A DNA stretch of 9,930 nt. It comes from Mycoplasmataceae bacterium (GTDB lineage Bacteria; Bacillota_I; Bacilli_A; Mycoplasmatales; Metamycoplasmataceae). Under the pieces are notes generated by a model. That model ran no database searches. It was not told the DNA's origin and saw nothing but the letters and a program-made list of their open reading frames with translations. The position numbers were made by a program, and so were the translations under genes. The stretch covers positions 1-9,930 of the forward strand of contig JAFWJI010000031.1 of the NCBI GenBank assembly GCA_017511585.1, given 5' to 3'. Below are positions 1-8,623 of the stretch, one piece after another (position 1 is the first letter of the stretch; the number at the start of each line of letters is the position of its first letter).

Positions 1-26
1 TGAGCCAGGATCAAACTCTCGAAATT
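1..26 (-). rRNA. rrs: 16S ribosomal RNA, 5' end only (partial)
   Basis: The reverse complement of the first 20 bases is GAGAGTTTGATCCTGGCTCA, the near-universal start of bacterial 16S rRNA and the site of the 27F primer. The gene is transcribed on the minus strand and leaves the window at position 1, so only its first bases are present. The 5' end is set at about position 26 by aligning with the eight bases that precede GAGTTTG in the E. coli molecule. The exact mature end is uncertain by a few bases. Confidence 0.95.
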
Positions 27-120
27 AACATGGATATGGTTCTTATAACCAGTTTTCAAAAAACTACTCCACCCAAACTAAAAACACATATATTATGTTA
101 GTAAACAAATATTAGAATTT
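27..120 (-). promoter_or_regulatory. 16S rRNA leader with boxA-like element and presumed promoter
   Basis: This is the minus-strand sequence just upstream of 16S rRNA. It contains TTTGAAAACTGG (plus strand about 49-60), which resembles the TTTGAAAACT element of Bacillus rRNA leaders linked to boxA antitermination and processing. A small dyad GGTT-N5-AACC lies at 38-50. The rRNA promoter should lie further upstream. -10-like stretches (CATAAT/TAATAT) occur near 91-100, but I cannot pair them with a convincing -35, so the promoter position is a guess. The region is slightly less AT-rich than its surroundings, as expected for a functional leader. Confidence 0.4.
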
Positions 121-190
121 TTCGTTTAGGTTTTTTAATTTTACAACAAAAAAGTTTTTTTGATAAAAAAAATTTTATTTTCTTTAATTA

Positions 191-997
191 CTATTTTTTA
201 ACTAAAAATATCTTTGAAAAATTTTTGTTAATTTTTAAAAAAACACAATTTAATTCTGATTCGTTATTAGATGCTACAAAACTTTTTTTATCATTGAATC
301 TCATTTTTCTATAAACTTCTTCAAAATTTGCTCCTATTGCTGAATTTTTAGGACCAGTCATACCAACATCTGTTACATATAAAAGATTATTATCCAATCT
401 TCTTGCATCATTTGTTTGAACATGAGTATGTGTCCCTAAAAGTGCAGAAACTTTTTTTGGTCAATAATTATCTAAATAAAGAGCAAAAACATTTTTTTCG
501 CTTGTTGTTTCTGCATGAAAATCAATAATATGAAAATCAGAATCATCTGTTTTTATTATTTCATCAATAGAATCAAAAAAATTATTAGCATGATGTTGTT
601 CTCATGGATAATTTAATTCATTAAATGTAATACCTAATAAAGAAGTTACTCGAACTTTTAAATCACCAATTTGAAAAATATTAGTTCCTTTACCAGGATA
701 AATACTATCAACATTGTGTGGTCTTAATATATTTTCATTATTTATTATTTCATTAATTGATGATTTTGCAAAAGCGTGATTACCTAAAGTAAATACATCC
801 ACACCAGCTGCCATCAATCTATTGTAATCAATTGGATCTAATCCTTTTCTTCCAGAAACATTTTCAGATTGAGCAATAACTAAATCTAAGTTATATTTTT
901 TTCTCATATTTGGTAAAGTGCTTTCTACTTTTAAAATTCCAGATTCACCAAATATATCACCTATAAACAAAACATTTATATTATTCTTTTTTGACAT
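191..997 (-). CDS. ymdB: YmdB-family metallophosphoesterase (cyclic nucleotide phosphodiesterase)
   Basis: The protein has 268 residues with two TGA tryptophans (W132, W179), the usual size for the TIGR00282/YmdB family. These calcineurin-like, two-metal enzymes hydrolyse 2',3'- and 3',5'-cyclic nucleotides in the cytoplasm. The metal ligands are visible in order: D14 in FIGDIFGESG, E45-N46 in AQSENVSGRKG, N73-H74 in TLGNHAF, H161 in DFHAETTSEK, and H190/H192 in LLGTHTHVQT. The DVGMTGP block near the C-terminus is also typical. It follows recA by 57 bases on the same strand. In Bacillus the order is recA-rny-ymdB, and the RNase Y gene is missing here. No Shine-Dalgarno sequence precedes the ATG, and a TATAAT lies 11 bases upstream. 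The family is certain; the physiological substrate in this organism is inferred. Confidence 0.93.
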
Positions 998-1008
998 AGT
1001 ATTTTAAT

Positions 1009-1014
1009 ATTATA
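1009..1014 (-). promoter_or_regulatory. Candidate -10 hexamer of ymdB
   Basis: The minus strand reads TATAAT here, 11 bases before the ymdB ATG. A transcript starting about seven bases downstream would have only a few untranslated bases, which would fit the lack of a Shine-Dalgarno sequence. No good -35 is seen. In DNA this AT-rich such a hexamer can arise by chance, and ymdB may instead be transcribed from recA. Confidence 0.35.
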
Positions 1015-1054
1015 TTTTATATTTAAATTAAATAAAATGTAATAACTATAAATA

Positions 1055-2044
1055 TTATTTTGATCCTAAAATTTGTTTAATTTCTAAATTAATTTCATCA
1101 TAAATTTGCTGTGAAGATTCTAATAATGCTTTTAAATTATTTTTTCCTTGAGCAATGTTTTTATCTTTGTAAGAATATCAAGAACCTTTTTTTTGGAAAA
1201 TATTGTGTTGTTCTGCTAAATCAATCATTTCTGATATTCTTGAAATTCCTTTTGAAAAAATAATTTCTGTTGTAGCACTTTTAAAAGGTGCTGCTAGTTT
1301 ATTTTTAACAACTTTCATTTTGATAATATTTCCAATAATTGAATCATTTACACTAATTGAAGATATTTTTCTTACATCGATTCTAATAGAAGAATAAAAC
1401 TTTAAAGCTCTTCCACCACTTGTAGTTTCGTTATTACCAAATACTAAACCAACTTTTTCTCTAATTTGATTAATAAAAATAATTGTTGTTTTATTTTTAT
1501 ATAAATTACTAGTAATTTTTCTTAACGCTTTTGACATTAGTCTTGCTTGAGAACCGATTGTTTGATCTTTCATATCTCCTTGCAACTCAGCTTCAGTTAC
1601 TAGCGCTGCAACTGAATCTACAATTATCAAATCTATACAACCGCTTTTAGCTAAAATATCAACTATTTCCAAAGCTTCTTCACCGCTATTAGGTTGTGAT
1701 AAAACTAATTTATCAATATCTACTCCTAAATTTTTGGCATAAACTGGATCGATTGAATGTTCAACATCAATAAATGCAGCAATTCCTCCATTTTTTTGAA
1801 TTTCAGAAATAGCATGTAATGCAATTGTTGTTTTTCCAGAAGATTCTGGTCCGAAAATTTCAATTATTCTTCCTTTAGGAAAGCCGTTTATTCCTAATAT
1901 GTAATCAAGAGAAATTGATCCAGAAGAAAATGTGGAAACTTTTGTTTTATCAACATTTCCTAAAATCATTATTGATTCTTTACCAAATCTTTTTTCAATT
2001 ACTTGAATTGTAGGTTCTAATTTTTCTAAACTTTGTTCTATCAT
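1055..2044 (-). CDS. recA: Recombinase RecA
   Basis: RecA forms filaments on single-stranded DNA and drives ATP-dependent strand exchange in recombinational repair. The protein has 329 residues with one TGA tryptophan (W289, in the conserved GSWYSYKDK block), slightly shorter than the 340-350 residues common elsewhere because the acidic C-terminal tail is short. Visible features are the Walker A motif GPESSGKT at 65-72, FIDVEH with the catalytic-type glutamate, the Walker B strand LIIVDSVAAL, and the L2 and MAW region FINQIREKVGLVFGNNETTSGG followed by ALKFY. The ATG at 2044 is preceded by AAAGGA at about 12 bases, and the N-terminus matches the family. It lies 139 bases downstream of rpsT with its own extended -10 promoter in that gap. 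A strict standard-code reading would cut off the last 41 residues. Confidence 0.98.
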
Positions 2045-2081
2045 GATGTTTTATAGTCCTTTATAAAAATAATTTAATAAA

Positions 2082-2095
2082 ATGACGAACATCAT
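2082..2095 (-). other. Imperfect dyad in the recA leader
   Basis: The minus strand reads ATGATGTTCGTCAT, a self-complementary stretch with one G:T pair and a two-base centre. It lies between the predicted recA promoter and the start codon, about 40 bases upstream of the ATG. It could be an operator, or chance in simple sequence. The TTCG core faintly recalls Gram-positive SOS boxes, but it is not a match to them. Confidence 0.25.
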
Positions 2096-2134
2096 CAAAA
2101 CAAAAAATTTCTAAAGCTTTTTCTCAAGTTTATT

Positions 2135-2143
2135 ATTATATCA
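2135..2143 (-). promoter_or_regulatory. Extended -10 promoter of recA
   Basis: The minus strand reads TGATATAAT, a TGn extension joined to a consensus TATAAT. It lies 91 bases upstream of the recA ATG and just after the end of rpsT. No clear -35 is seen, as is common for extended -10 promoters and in mycoplasmas. The predicted transcript has a leader of about 80 bases that includes the dyad at 2082-2095 and the ribosome binding site. Confidence 0.55.
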
Positions 2144-2183
2144 AAAAATAGCGATTTTCTATCTTAAAACTAAAAAATTATTG

Positions 2184-2450
2184 TTAAGCTGATAAAGTTT
2201 TTTTAACAAAAGCATCAAGTCTTGAAGATTTTCTTGCTCCATTATTTTTATGGAAAACACCTTTTGAAACAGAAGTATTAATCATTTTGTGTGCATATGA
2301 AACCAATTCATTTGTTTTTGGATCTTTTCCAAGAGCAGCCATTTTTGCTTTTTTAATAGCTTTTCTAACACGTGATTTCATTGCTGCATTGTATTGTCTA
2401 GATTTTTCATTTGTTTTAATTCTTTTAATTTTTGATTTAATATTTGCCAT
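2184..2450 (-). CDS. rpsT: 30S ribosomal protein S20
   Basis: The protein is 88 residues, very basic and helical, the normal length for S20, which binds 16S rRNA early in 30S assembly. The N-terminus MANIKSKIKRIKTNEKSRQ and the RKAIKKAK, SYAHKMINTSVSKGVFHKNNGARKSSRL and C-terminal AF-VKKTL blocks match the family throughout. GAAGGAATT about six bases before the ATG is a strong Shine-Dalgarno sequence and fixes the start. It contains no tryptophan. It is the first gene of the minus-strand block, facing away from the NERD-domain gene. In many bacteria rpsT is a single-gene unit, and the separate recA promoter downstream fits that. Confidence 0.98.
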   Translation of the reverse strand: MANIKSKIKRIKTNEKSRQYNAAMKSRVRKAIKKAKMAALGKDPKTNELVSYAHKMINTSVSKGVFHKNNGARKSSRLDAFVKKTLSA

Positions 2451-2528
2451 GTTTAATTCCTTCGTTTGAATTTGTTTTCTTCAATTACCTAGATTACTAT
2501 AATTTTAAATTTTTTAAAAGTATAAACA

Positions 2529-2534
2529 ATTATA
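2529..2534 (-). promoter_or_regulatory. Candidate -10 hexamer of rpsT
   Basis: The minus strand reads TATAAT here, 78 bases upstream of the rpsT ATG, in the divergent intergenic region. A -35 is not recognisable. Another weak candidate (TATACT) lies a few bases downstream, so the exact promoter is uncertain. Confidence 0.35.
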
Positions 2535-2566
2535 TTACAAAATATAAAAATTTTAATGTTAATTAT

Positions 2567-2575
2567 TGTTAAAAT
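2567..2575 (+). promoter_or_regulatory. Candidate extended -10 of the NERD-pheST unit
   Basis: TGTTAAAAT here is a TGn extension joined to TAAAAT, ending nine bases before the ATG of the NERD-domain gene. Initiation about seven bases downstream would give an almost leaderless mRNA, consistent with the absence of any Shine-Dalgarno sequence. This is the only plausible promoter seen for the long plus-strand gene set, although AT-richness makes chance matches likely. Confidence 0.4.
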
Positions 2576-2584
2576 TCTTAATAT

Positions 2585-3280
2585 ATGAATGGGTTTATAA
2601 TAGGAATTTCTATATCTTTAACATTAATAACAGTTTTATTTTCTGTTTGACTTTTTTTTAGATTCAAAAAAAAATCTAAAGAAAATGAATTAATTAAAAA
2701 AGGGAAAATGACAGAATTGGCTATTAATGAAAAATTAAGTTTATGAGCAAATATTAATGATTCATTATTTATTCCAGCAACAATGTTTAAATATAACAAC
2801 AACAAAATATTTGAAGTAGATGGGATTTTATTAACAACTAGAGCTCTAATATGTGTTGAAGTAAAAAATATTAATGCTAATTTAATTTATGGTAATGGTA
2901 ATGAAAAAGAATGAATAAAAGTTATTGGTCAAAATAAACACTTAATAAAATCACCAATTTTACAAAATGATAAACACATTGATCATATTGTAAAAATGAC
3001 TGATATTAAAATGCCGATTATTTCATTAATAATATTTGATTCAGTAAGTACAAAAGAAATAGATATTAAAAATATTCCTTCTCATGTTCTTATTATCAAA
3101 TCTAATGAATTAGATATTACAATGGAAGGGATTGTTTCTTCTTTAATTCCAAAAATATCAAGACGCGAAATTGAAAAAATGTATGAAAAATTAATTGATC
3201 ATCAAACAACTAGCAAAAAGGATAAAGAATTACTACGTTCTTTTTCTAAGGAATATAATGAAAAAACATTCACAATTTAA
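2585..3280 (+). CDS. Membrane-anchored NERD-domain protein
   Basis: The protein has 231 residues with three TGA tryptophans (W22, W54, W110). Residues 3-25 form one hydrophobic helix followed by FRFKKKSK, so the rest most likely faces the cytoplasm. Residues about 43-135 carry the NERD (nuclease-related) pattern: E77-V-D79 then GILLT, E92-V-K94-N, a glycine and tryptophan (G103, W110), and Q127-N-x2-H131. The D and E-x-K residues are the presumed metal site of a PD-(D/E)XK-like nuclease fold. Substrate and role are not known for this family. The last 23 bases overlap the metallopeptidase gene, and pheS and pheT follow, so co-transcription is likely. There is no Shine-Dalgarno sequence. An internal ATG at 2996 would remove the whole domain, so the upstream start is preferred. 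Confidence 0.85.
3248..3253 (+). promoter_or_regulatory. Ribosome binding site that fixes the metallopeptidase start
   Basis: AAGGAA lies five bases before the ATG at 3258, inside the end of the NERD-domain gene. It favours this start over the in-frame ATG at 3195, which has no such site and would add 21 residues lacking family resemblance. Confidence 0.6.
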
Positions 3281-3941
3281 GGATGATTCTATCAATGTAT
3301 TTGATGGAATCGATCTAATAATTAGAAGAAAGAATATAAAAAACTTAATAATTAAAATAAATCGAAAAAATGAAATTGAAGTATCAGTGCCTAATAAATT
3401 AAATGATGAAAATATAATTATTTTTTTAAAAAAGCACTTAAAAAGATTTGATAAATATAGAAAAGAAAGAGAACTTAATAAACCAATTAATGAAATTGAA
3501 AATTGATTTTATTTATTTGGACAAAAAAAATATTTTCTAGATGATCAAAACAACAAAAAAATAATTATCAATAATTACAAAATTTCATATTTAAATAAAC
3601 AAAAAATTGAGGCAATTGATTTTTATCGAAAAAAAGAATTAATCCAATATCTAGTAAATAAACAAATATTTCTTGAAAAATTAATGAACATTGAACCACA
3701 TAAAATTAAGATTAGAAAAAAAAGAAATGCTTGGGCAACAAATCATGTTTTAAAAAAAATTATTTATTATTCAATAAATTTATCTTCGTTTGATAAAGAA
3801 ATAATTGATTATGTTATCGTTCACGAACTAGCTCATAATAAATTTCCTAATCATTCACCAGAATTTTGAAATTTAATTAAAAAGTATGAACCAAATTTCA
3901 AAATTAAGAAATTGAAATTAAAAAACAATATATACTACTAA
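3258..3941 (+). CDS. YgjP-like (DUF45, M48-type) zinc metallopeptidase
   Basis: The protein has 227 residues with two TGA tryptophans plus the only TGG found in the window (W159). The C-terminal third carries VIVHELAHNKFPNHSPEFW: H189 and H193 with catalytic E190 form HExxH, and H199 is the third zinc ligand, as in the YgjP/DUF45 group. The N-terminal part (IDLIIRRKNIKNLIIKI, then VSVPNKL) matches the beta-rich start of that family, in which the segment before the active site normally contains WGSC. Here the same place reads WATNH, an odd divergence. There is no signal peptide or membrane helix, so it is cytoplasmic. It overlaps the NERD gene by 23 bases and ends 14 bases before pheS. Substrates of this family are not established, and I infer none. 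Confidence 0.88.
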
Positions 3942-3955
3942 CATAGGAAAAAAAT

Positions 3956-4912
<957 letters not shown>

Positions 4913-4941
4913 TTTTTATTGAAATTAATTAAGGAGATAAC

Positions 4942-7086
4942 ATGTTTTTTTCTGAAAATAAACTAAGACAATTGGCTAATTTAAAACAAAACATTTCATT
5001 AGATCAAATTATTGATGCAATCAATTGCATTGGTTTTGAAGTAGAATCAGTAAATAAATTCAATAAAAATGAAAAAATTAAATTTGGACAAGTTTTAAGT
5101 GTTGAAAAAAATCCTAATTCAGATAAATTAACAATTTGTAAAATTAAATTTAATGACAAAAATAGAACAATTCAAACAACAGCAAAAAATGTTAAAACTG
5201 GTGATTTTTTAATCGCTTGTGTTCCGGGTTCAAAAATAAATGGAATCGAAATTAAAGAAAAAGAAATGGCTAACATCATTTCCGAAGGTATGTTAATGTC
5301 TTTTTCTGAATTAGGTTTTAATTCTTCATTATTAACAAAAAAAATTAATGAAGGTATTCTAATAATTGATCCAATTGATGATTTAAATCTAGATCCTATT
5401 AAATACTTTGATTTAGAAGATAATATAATTGAAGTTTCAATTTTATCAAATAGATCAGATGCTTTATCATATCAAATATTTGCCCAAGAATTAGCTGCTT
5501 ATTTTCAAACTAAAATTAATAATGAATTAATTAAAGAAAATAAATCTAATTTAAATTCTTCAATAAAAATTGAATCTAATGATGAAAATAAATTAAATGG
5601 TATTGAAGTTGCTAATCAAGACCAATTTAAATTATCAATATCTGATTTAATATTACTTCTAAAATCTAATATTAAATTAGATGATAATGAATTAATTAAT
5701 TTTGCAAATTTGACAATGATTAATACAGGGGTTTGCTTAAGAGTTTTTGATTTGGAAAAAATAGGTAACAAAATTACTATCAAATCAGAAAATCAATTAA
5801 CTTATTTAAATGATGGAAAAAATAATATTTCTCTTTTAGGAATTGAAGAAAATAAAGATTATATAGCAGATAGTAGTTCTAAAAAAATCTTCTTTGAATT
5901 TTCACAAATTAATCAAAAAACAATTAGAAATAATTCAAAAATTTCTAAAAAAGTAACTAATAGTTCTATTAATAGTTCTAGAATTATTTCTTCAGGATCG
6001 ATTTTAATTACAAAAAACTTTATTTCAAATTATTTTAAAAATCATTCAAATTTATTAAATCCAATTAGTCCTAAATTAATTGAAATTGATTTTGATAAAA
6101 AATATTTGAATAACTATGCCGGTTTTGAAATAACTGAAAATTTAAAATACAAAAATGCAATTAAATCATTAGAAATATTAAATTTCCAATTTAAAGAAAA
6201 TAAAGTATTAATCCCAAATACAAGACATGATATTAAAAATATGCAAAATATTGTTGAAGAGGTTTTTAGATTTTATGGATTAAATAATTTTGAACCAAAA
6301 CAAATTGCTCTAAAACCAACAATTTATTCAGAAATTGAAACAATTGAAAAAAATATTTCTGCTCTTGGTTATACACAAGCTTGAACATATACTTTAATTA
6401 ACAAAGAAAAAAATGAATTTAATCCTTTTAATTTTAATGAAACTAAAAATCTTAAAACATGTGTTTCAGAAGAATATAATTCAATTAGAAATTCAATTGC
6501 TATTCCTTTATTAAATGTTTTTGAATACAATAAAAAAAGAAAAATGGAAAATGCATCTTTTTTTGATACAGGAATGATCAATGATCGTAATGCAATAATA
6601 ATTGCTTCTAATCAAAAAACATATTCTCAAATTAAAAATGATATTGAAAAAATAGCAAAACAAAAATTTGAAATTAGAAGATTAGATAATTCATTTTTAC
6701 ATCCAAATTATAATGCTGGATTATTTTTAGGTCAAATAATGGTTGGATGAATTGGTAAATTTAATCCATTTAAATATGATTCAGATGTTATTTTTGCCGA
6801 AATATTAAAAGATTGTATTTATAAAGGACATAATAGATTTTTAGAATTTGATTCAAATCCATTAAAAGAAAGAGATATTACTTTAGAAATTGAAAAAGAT
6901 TATGAAAATGAAATTTACTTAAAAAAAATAAATGGAATTGATGGAATCTTTTCTATAAAACTAATATCAACTTTTAAAAAAGATAAAATTAATAAAATAA
7001 CTTACAAAATATTAATGAATGAAAAAGCATTAGAAGAATTTGAAAAAATTAATTGAGAAAATAAAAAAGAAATTATGGATTTTTAA
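4942..7086 (+). CDS. pheT: Phenylalanine--tRNA ligase beta subunit
   Basis: PheT pairs with PheS; it binds tRNA and normally removes wrongly attached tyrosine. The protein has 714 residues, short for a family of about 790-805, with three TGA tryptophans. Domains in order: B1 start; EMAP-II-like OB fold about 42-150 (FGQVLSVEKNPNSDKLTICKI, SEGMLMSFSELGF); B1 remainder with SNRSDALSYQIFAQELAAY; B3/B4 editing region about 215-370; B5 about 385-460 with IPNTRHDIKNMQNIVEEVFRFYG; catalytic-like core with FFDTGMI; and the FDX-ACB anticodon-binding domain from about 632. In the editing region the family GQPLHAFD reads GVCLRVFD, placing R267 where E. coli has the editing histidine 265. The RP-x-N-N and glycine-rich blocks are not recognisable. 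AAGGAG at 4931-4936 fixes the start. An aminoacylation-only enzyme is inferred. Confidence 0.96.
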
Positions 7087-7093
7087 TTAATTT

Positions 7094-7867
7094 ATGAAAA
7101 ACGAAAGATTTAATATAAAAAATATATTTATTTCTTCAATTTGTTTTATATACCTAATAATTATTTTATTCTTCATTTTTATGGATGGTGTTGGAAAAAA
7201 AGGTTCTTATGGTGTTTCAGGTTTTATCGAACAAGATCATTTAAGAAAAAGTTTAGGAGATTGATATCAATTAATTTTTTACACTTTTCAAGTTAATATT
7301 TATTTTTTAATAATTGGTATTTCATATGTTTTTTTATCAAAAAGCAAAATAATAAATAATTTATTTTTTTGTTCATCAACTTTATTATTTTTATGTTTAT
7401 TATCAATGTTTGTATTTAAATTTGATTCTTTTAAATACAATTCATATGAAGCAACAAAAACAATTTTTGTTCATTTATTAATTCCAATTTCTAGTTTTAT
7501 AATGGTTTTTATAATAAGAAAAGAAATTTTTTTAGAATGAAAAATTCTTTGAATTAATTCTTTATATATTCCTATATACATAATACTAACAGTTATTGTT
7601 TATTATCTTGTAAATTTTGCTCCAGATACAAATTATCCAAATCAACCTCTTTGAATTTATAAATTTTTAGATTATAATAATCAAATTTTATTTATTCCGC
7701 TTCCTGGAATAGGATTAACAATACTAGGAATAGTGATATTAATATTATTAACTCCAGCTTTTGGAATGTTTCTATTTGCTTTAGCTAAAATGGTCTTTGG
7801 AATTTCAATAGAAAAAACAAATTCATCAAAATTTGATGCTTTTTTAAATTGAAATATATCAAGTTAA
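7094..7867 (+). CDS. Polytopic membrane protein of unknown function
   Basis: The 257-residue reading frame is broken by five TGA tryptophan codons, so a standard-code search would miss it. About six hydrophobic helices are seen, near 11-30, 58-80, 88-107, 124-143, 152-173 and 198-235 (the last may be two). Small features are YTFQVN at 63-68 inside helix 2, H127 and P131 in helix 4, and an aromatic and proline-rich loop NFAPDTNYPNQPLWIYKFLD. These faintly recall the FT-x-QSN and H-x-x-x-P pattern of bacterial Pr6Pr/YwaF-like and mycoplasma-specific membrane families; this is a weak resemblance, not an assignment. It starts seven bases after pheT without a clear Shine-Dalgarno sequence, suggesting translational coupling. 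No transporter or enzyme signature is visible, and I do not recognise the function. Confidence 0.75.
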
Positions 7868-7882
7868 TTTTTATATTTACAA

Positions 7883-7897
7883 TATAATTTTTATAAT
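7883..7897 (+). promoter_or_regulatory. Candidate promoter of the deoD-pdp operon
   Basis: Two consensus TATAAT hexamers lie at 7883-7888 and 7892-7897, in the 57-base gap before deoD. Neither has a recognisable -35. Either would give a leader of about 20-30 bases that includes the AAGAGGG ribosome binding site just before the ATG. A separate promoter is plausible, but read-through from the pheST unit is also possible because no terminator is seen. Confidence 0.4.
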
Positions 7898-7924
7898 TAT
7901 TGAAAACTTTTAGAAAGAGGGAAT

Positions 7925-8623
7925 ATGACACCACATATTAATGCTAAAAAAGAAGATGTTGCAAAAATAGTTTTAATGCCTGGAGATCCATTAAGAGCAA
8001 AATTTATTGCTGAAAATTTTTTAAAAAATGTAAAACAAATTAACACTGTTAGAAATATGTTAATGTTTACAGGTGAATATAATGGAAAAAAAGTAACAGT
8101 AGCTGGTTCAGGTATGGGACAACCATCTATTGGAATATATTCATATGAATTATTTAAATTTTATGATGTAGATAGCATAATTAGAATTGGTTCAGCTGGT
8201 TCATATAAAAAAGAATTAAATCTATATGATATTTTTTTAATTGATGAAGCTTATTCATATTCAACTACTTTTAGTGAGTTTGTTTTAGGTCAAAAAACTA
8301 ATGTTCAAAATTCTTCGCCAGAATTAAATAATGCTATTGCAGAAAGTGCAAAAAAATTAAATATAGAAATTAAACGGGGAAGAGTTCATTCTTCAGATGT
8401 TTTTTACTCTTCTAAACCGCTTGATGAAATTATTGAACAAACTAATGCAGATTGTGTCGAAATGGAATCATATGCTTTATTTGTTAATGCAAAAAAATTA
8501 AATAAAAAAGCTGCTGCTATTGTTACTATTTCAGACAATTTAATTACTCATGAAGAAACTTCTAGTCAAGAAAGAGAACAAAAATTTACTAAAATGATGG
8601 AAATTGCATTAGGAATTTTATAA
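7925..8623 (+). CDS. deoD: Purine nucleoside phosphorylase, DeoD type
   Basis: This cytoplasmic enzyme cleaves purine (deoxy)nucleosides with phosphate to give the free base and (deoxy)ribose-1-phosphate. The protein has 232 residues, against 239 in E. coli, and aligns end to end. Visible features are the TPHINA start, the phosphate site MPGDPLRAKFIAE (with R24 in place), GSGMGQPSIGIYSYEL, IRIGSAGSY, and the ribose site VEMESYAL. The catalytic acid pair is kept as D204 in TISDN and R217 in SSQER, the same numbers as in E. coli. D204 marks the 6-oxo/6-amino purine hexameric class that also accepts adenosine. AAGAGGG lies directly before the ATG. The stop codon abuts the ATG of the pyrimidine-nucleoside phosphorylase gene, so the two are co-transcribed for nucleoside salvage. 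Confidence 0.97.
   Translation: MTPHINAKKEDVAKIVLMPGDPLRAKFIAENFLKNVKQINTVRNMLMFTGEYNGKKVTVAGSGMGQPSIGIYSYELFKFYDVDSIIRIGSAGSYKKELNLYDIFLIDEAYSYSTTFSEFVLGQKTNVQNSSPELNNAIAESAKKLNIEIKRGRVHSSDVFYSSKPLDEIIEQTNADCVEMESYALFVNAKKLNKKAAAIVTISDNLITHEETSSQEREQKFTKMMEIALGIL

Noticed and set aside
121..190. Poly-T and poly-A runs between ymdB and the 16S leader as a terminator hairpin
   Set aside because: The complementary runs are only A and T with no GC stem. Such tracts are expected from base composition here.
516..539. Direct repeat TGAAAATCA at 516-524 and 531-539
   Set aside because: It encodes two DFH tripeptides in the conserved ymdB sequence DFHIIDFHAE, so it is explained by coding.
1203..1397. 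Plus-strand open frame of 64 residues inside recA
   Set aside because: It lies wholly opposite the well-conserved recA coding sequence, has no ribosome binding site or family resemblance, and is a shadow frame.
2082..2095. SOS (LexA/DinR) box in the recA leader
   Set aside because: The dyad does not match the CGAAC-N4-GTTCG consensus, and mycoplasmas generally lack LexA. It is kept only as an unassigned dyad.
2148..2161. AAAAT-AGCG-ATTTT inverted repeat after rpsT as a terminator
   Set aside because: The stem is only five A:T pairs, too weak for a rho-independent terminator, and it overlaps the spacer upstream of the recA -10.
2578..2805. Minus-strand open frame of 75 residues
   Set aside because: It is antisense to the NERD-domain gene, whose protein pattern is clear on the plus strand.
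6369..6581. Minus-strand open frame of 70 residues within pheT
   Set aside because: It is antisense to conserved PheT sequence.
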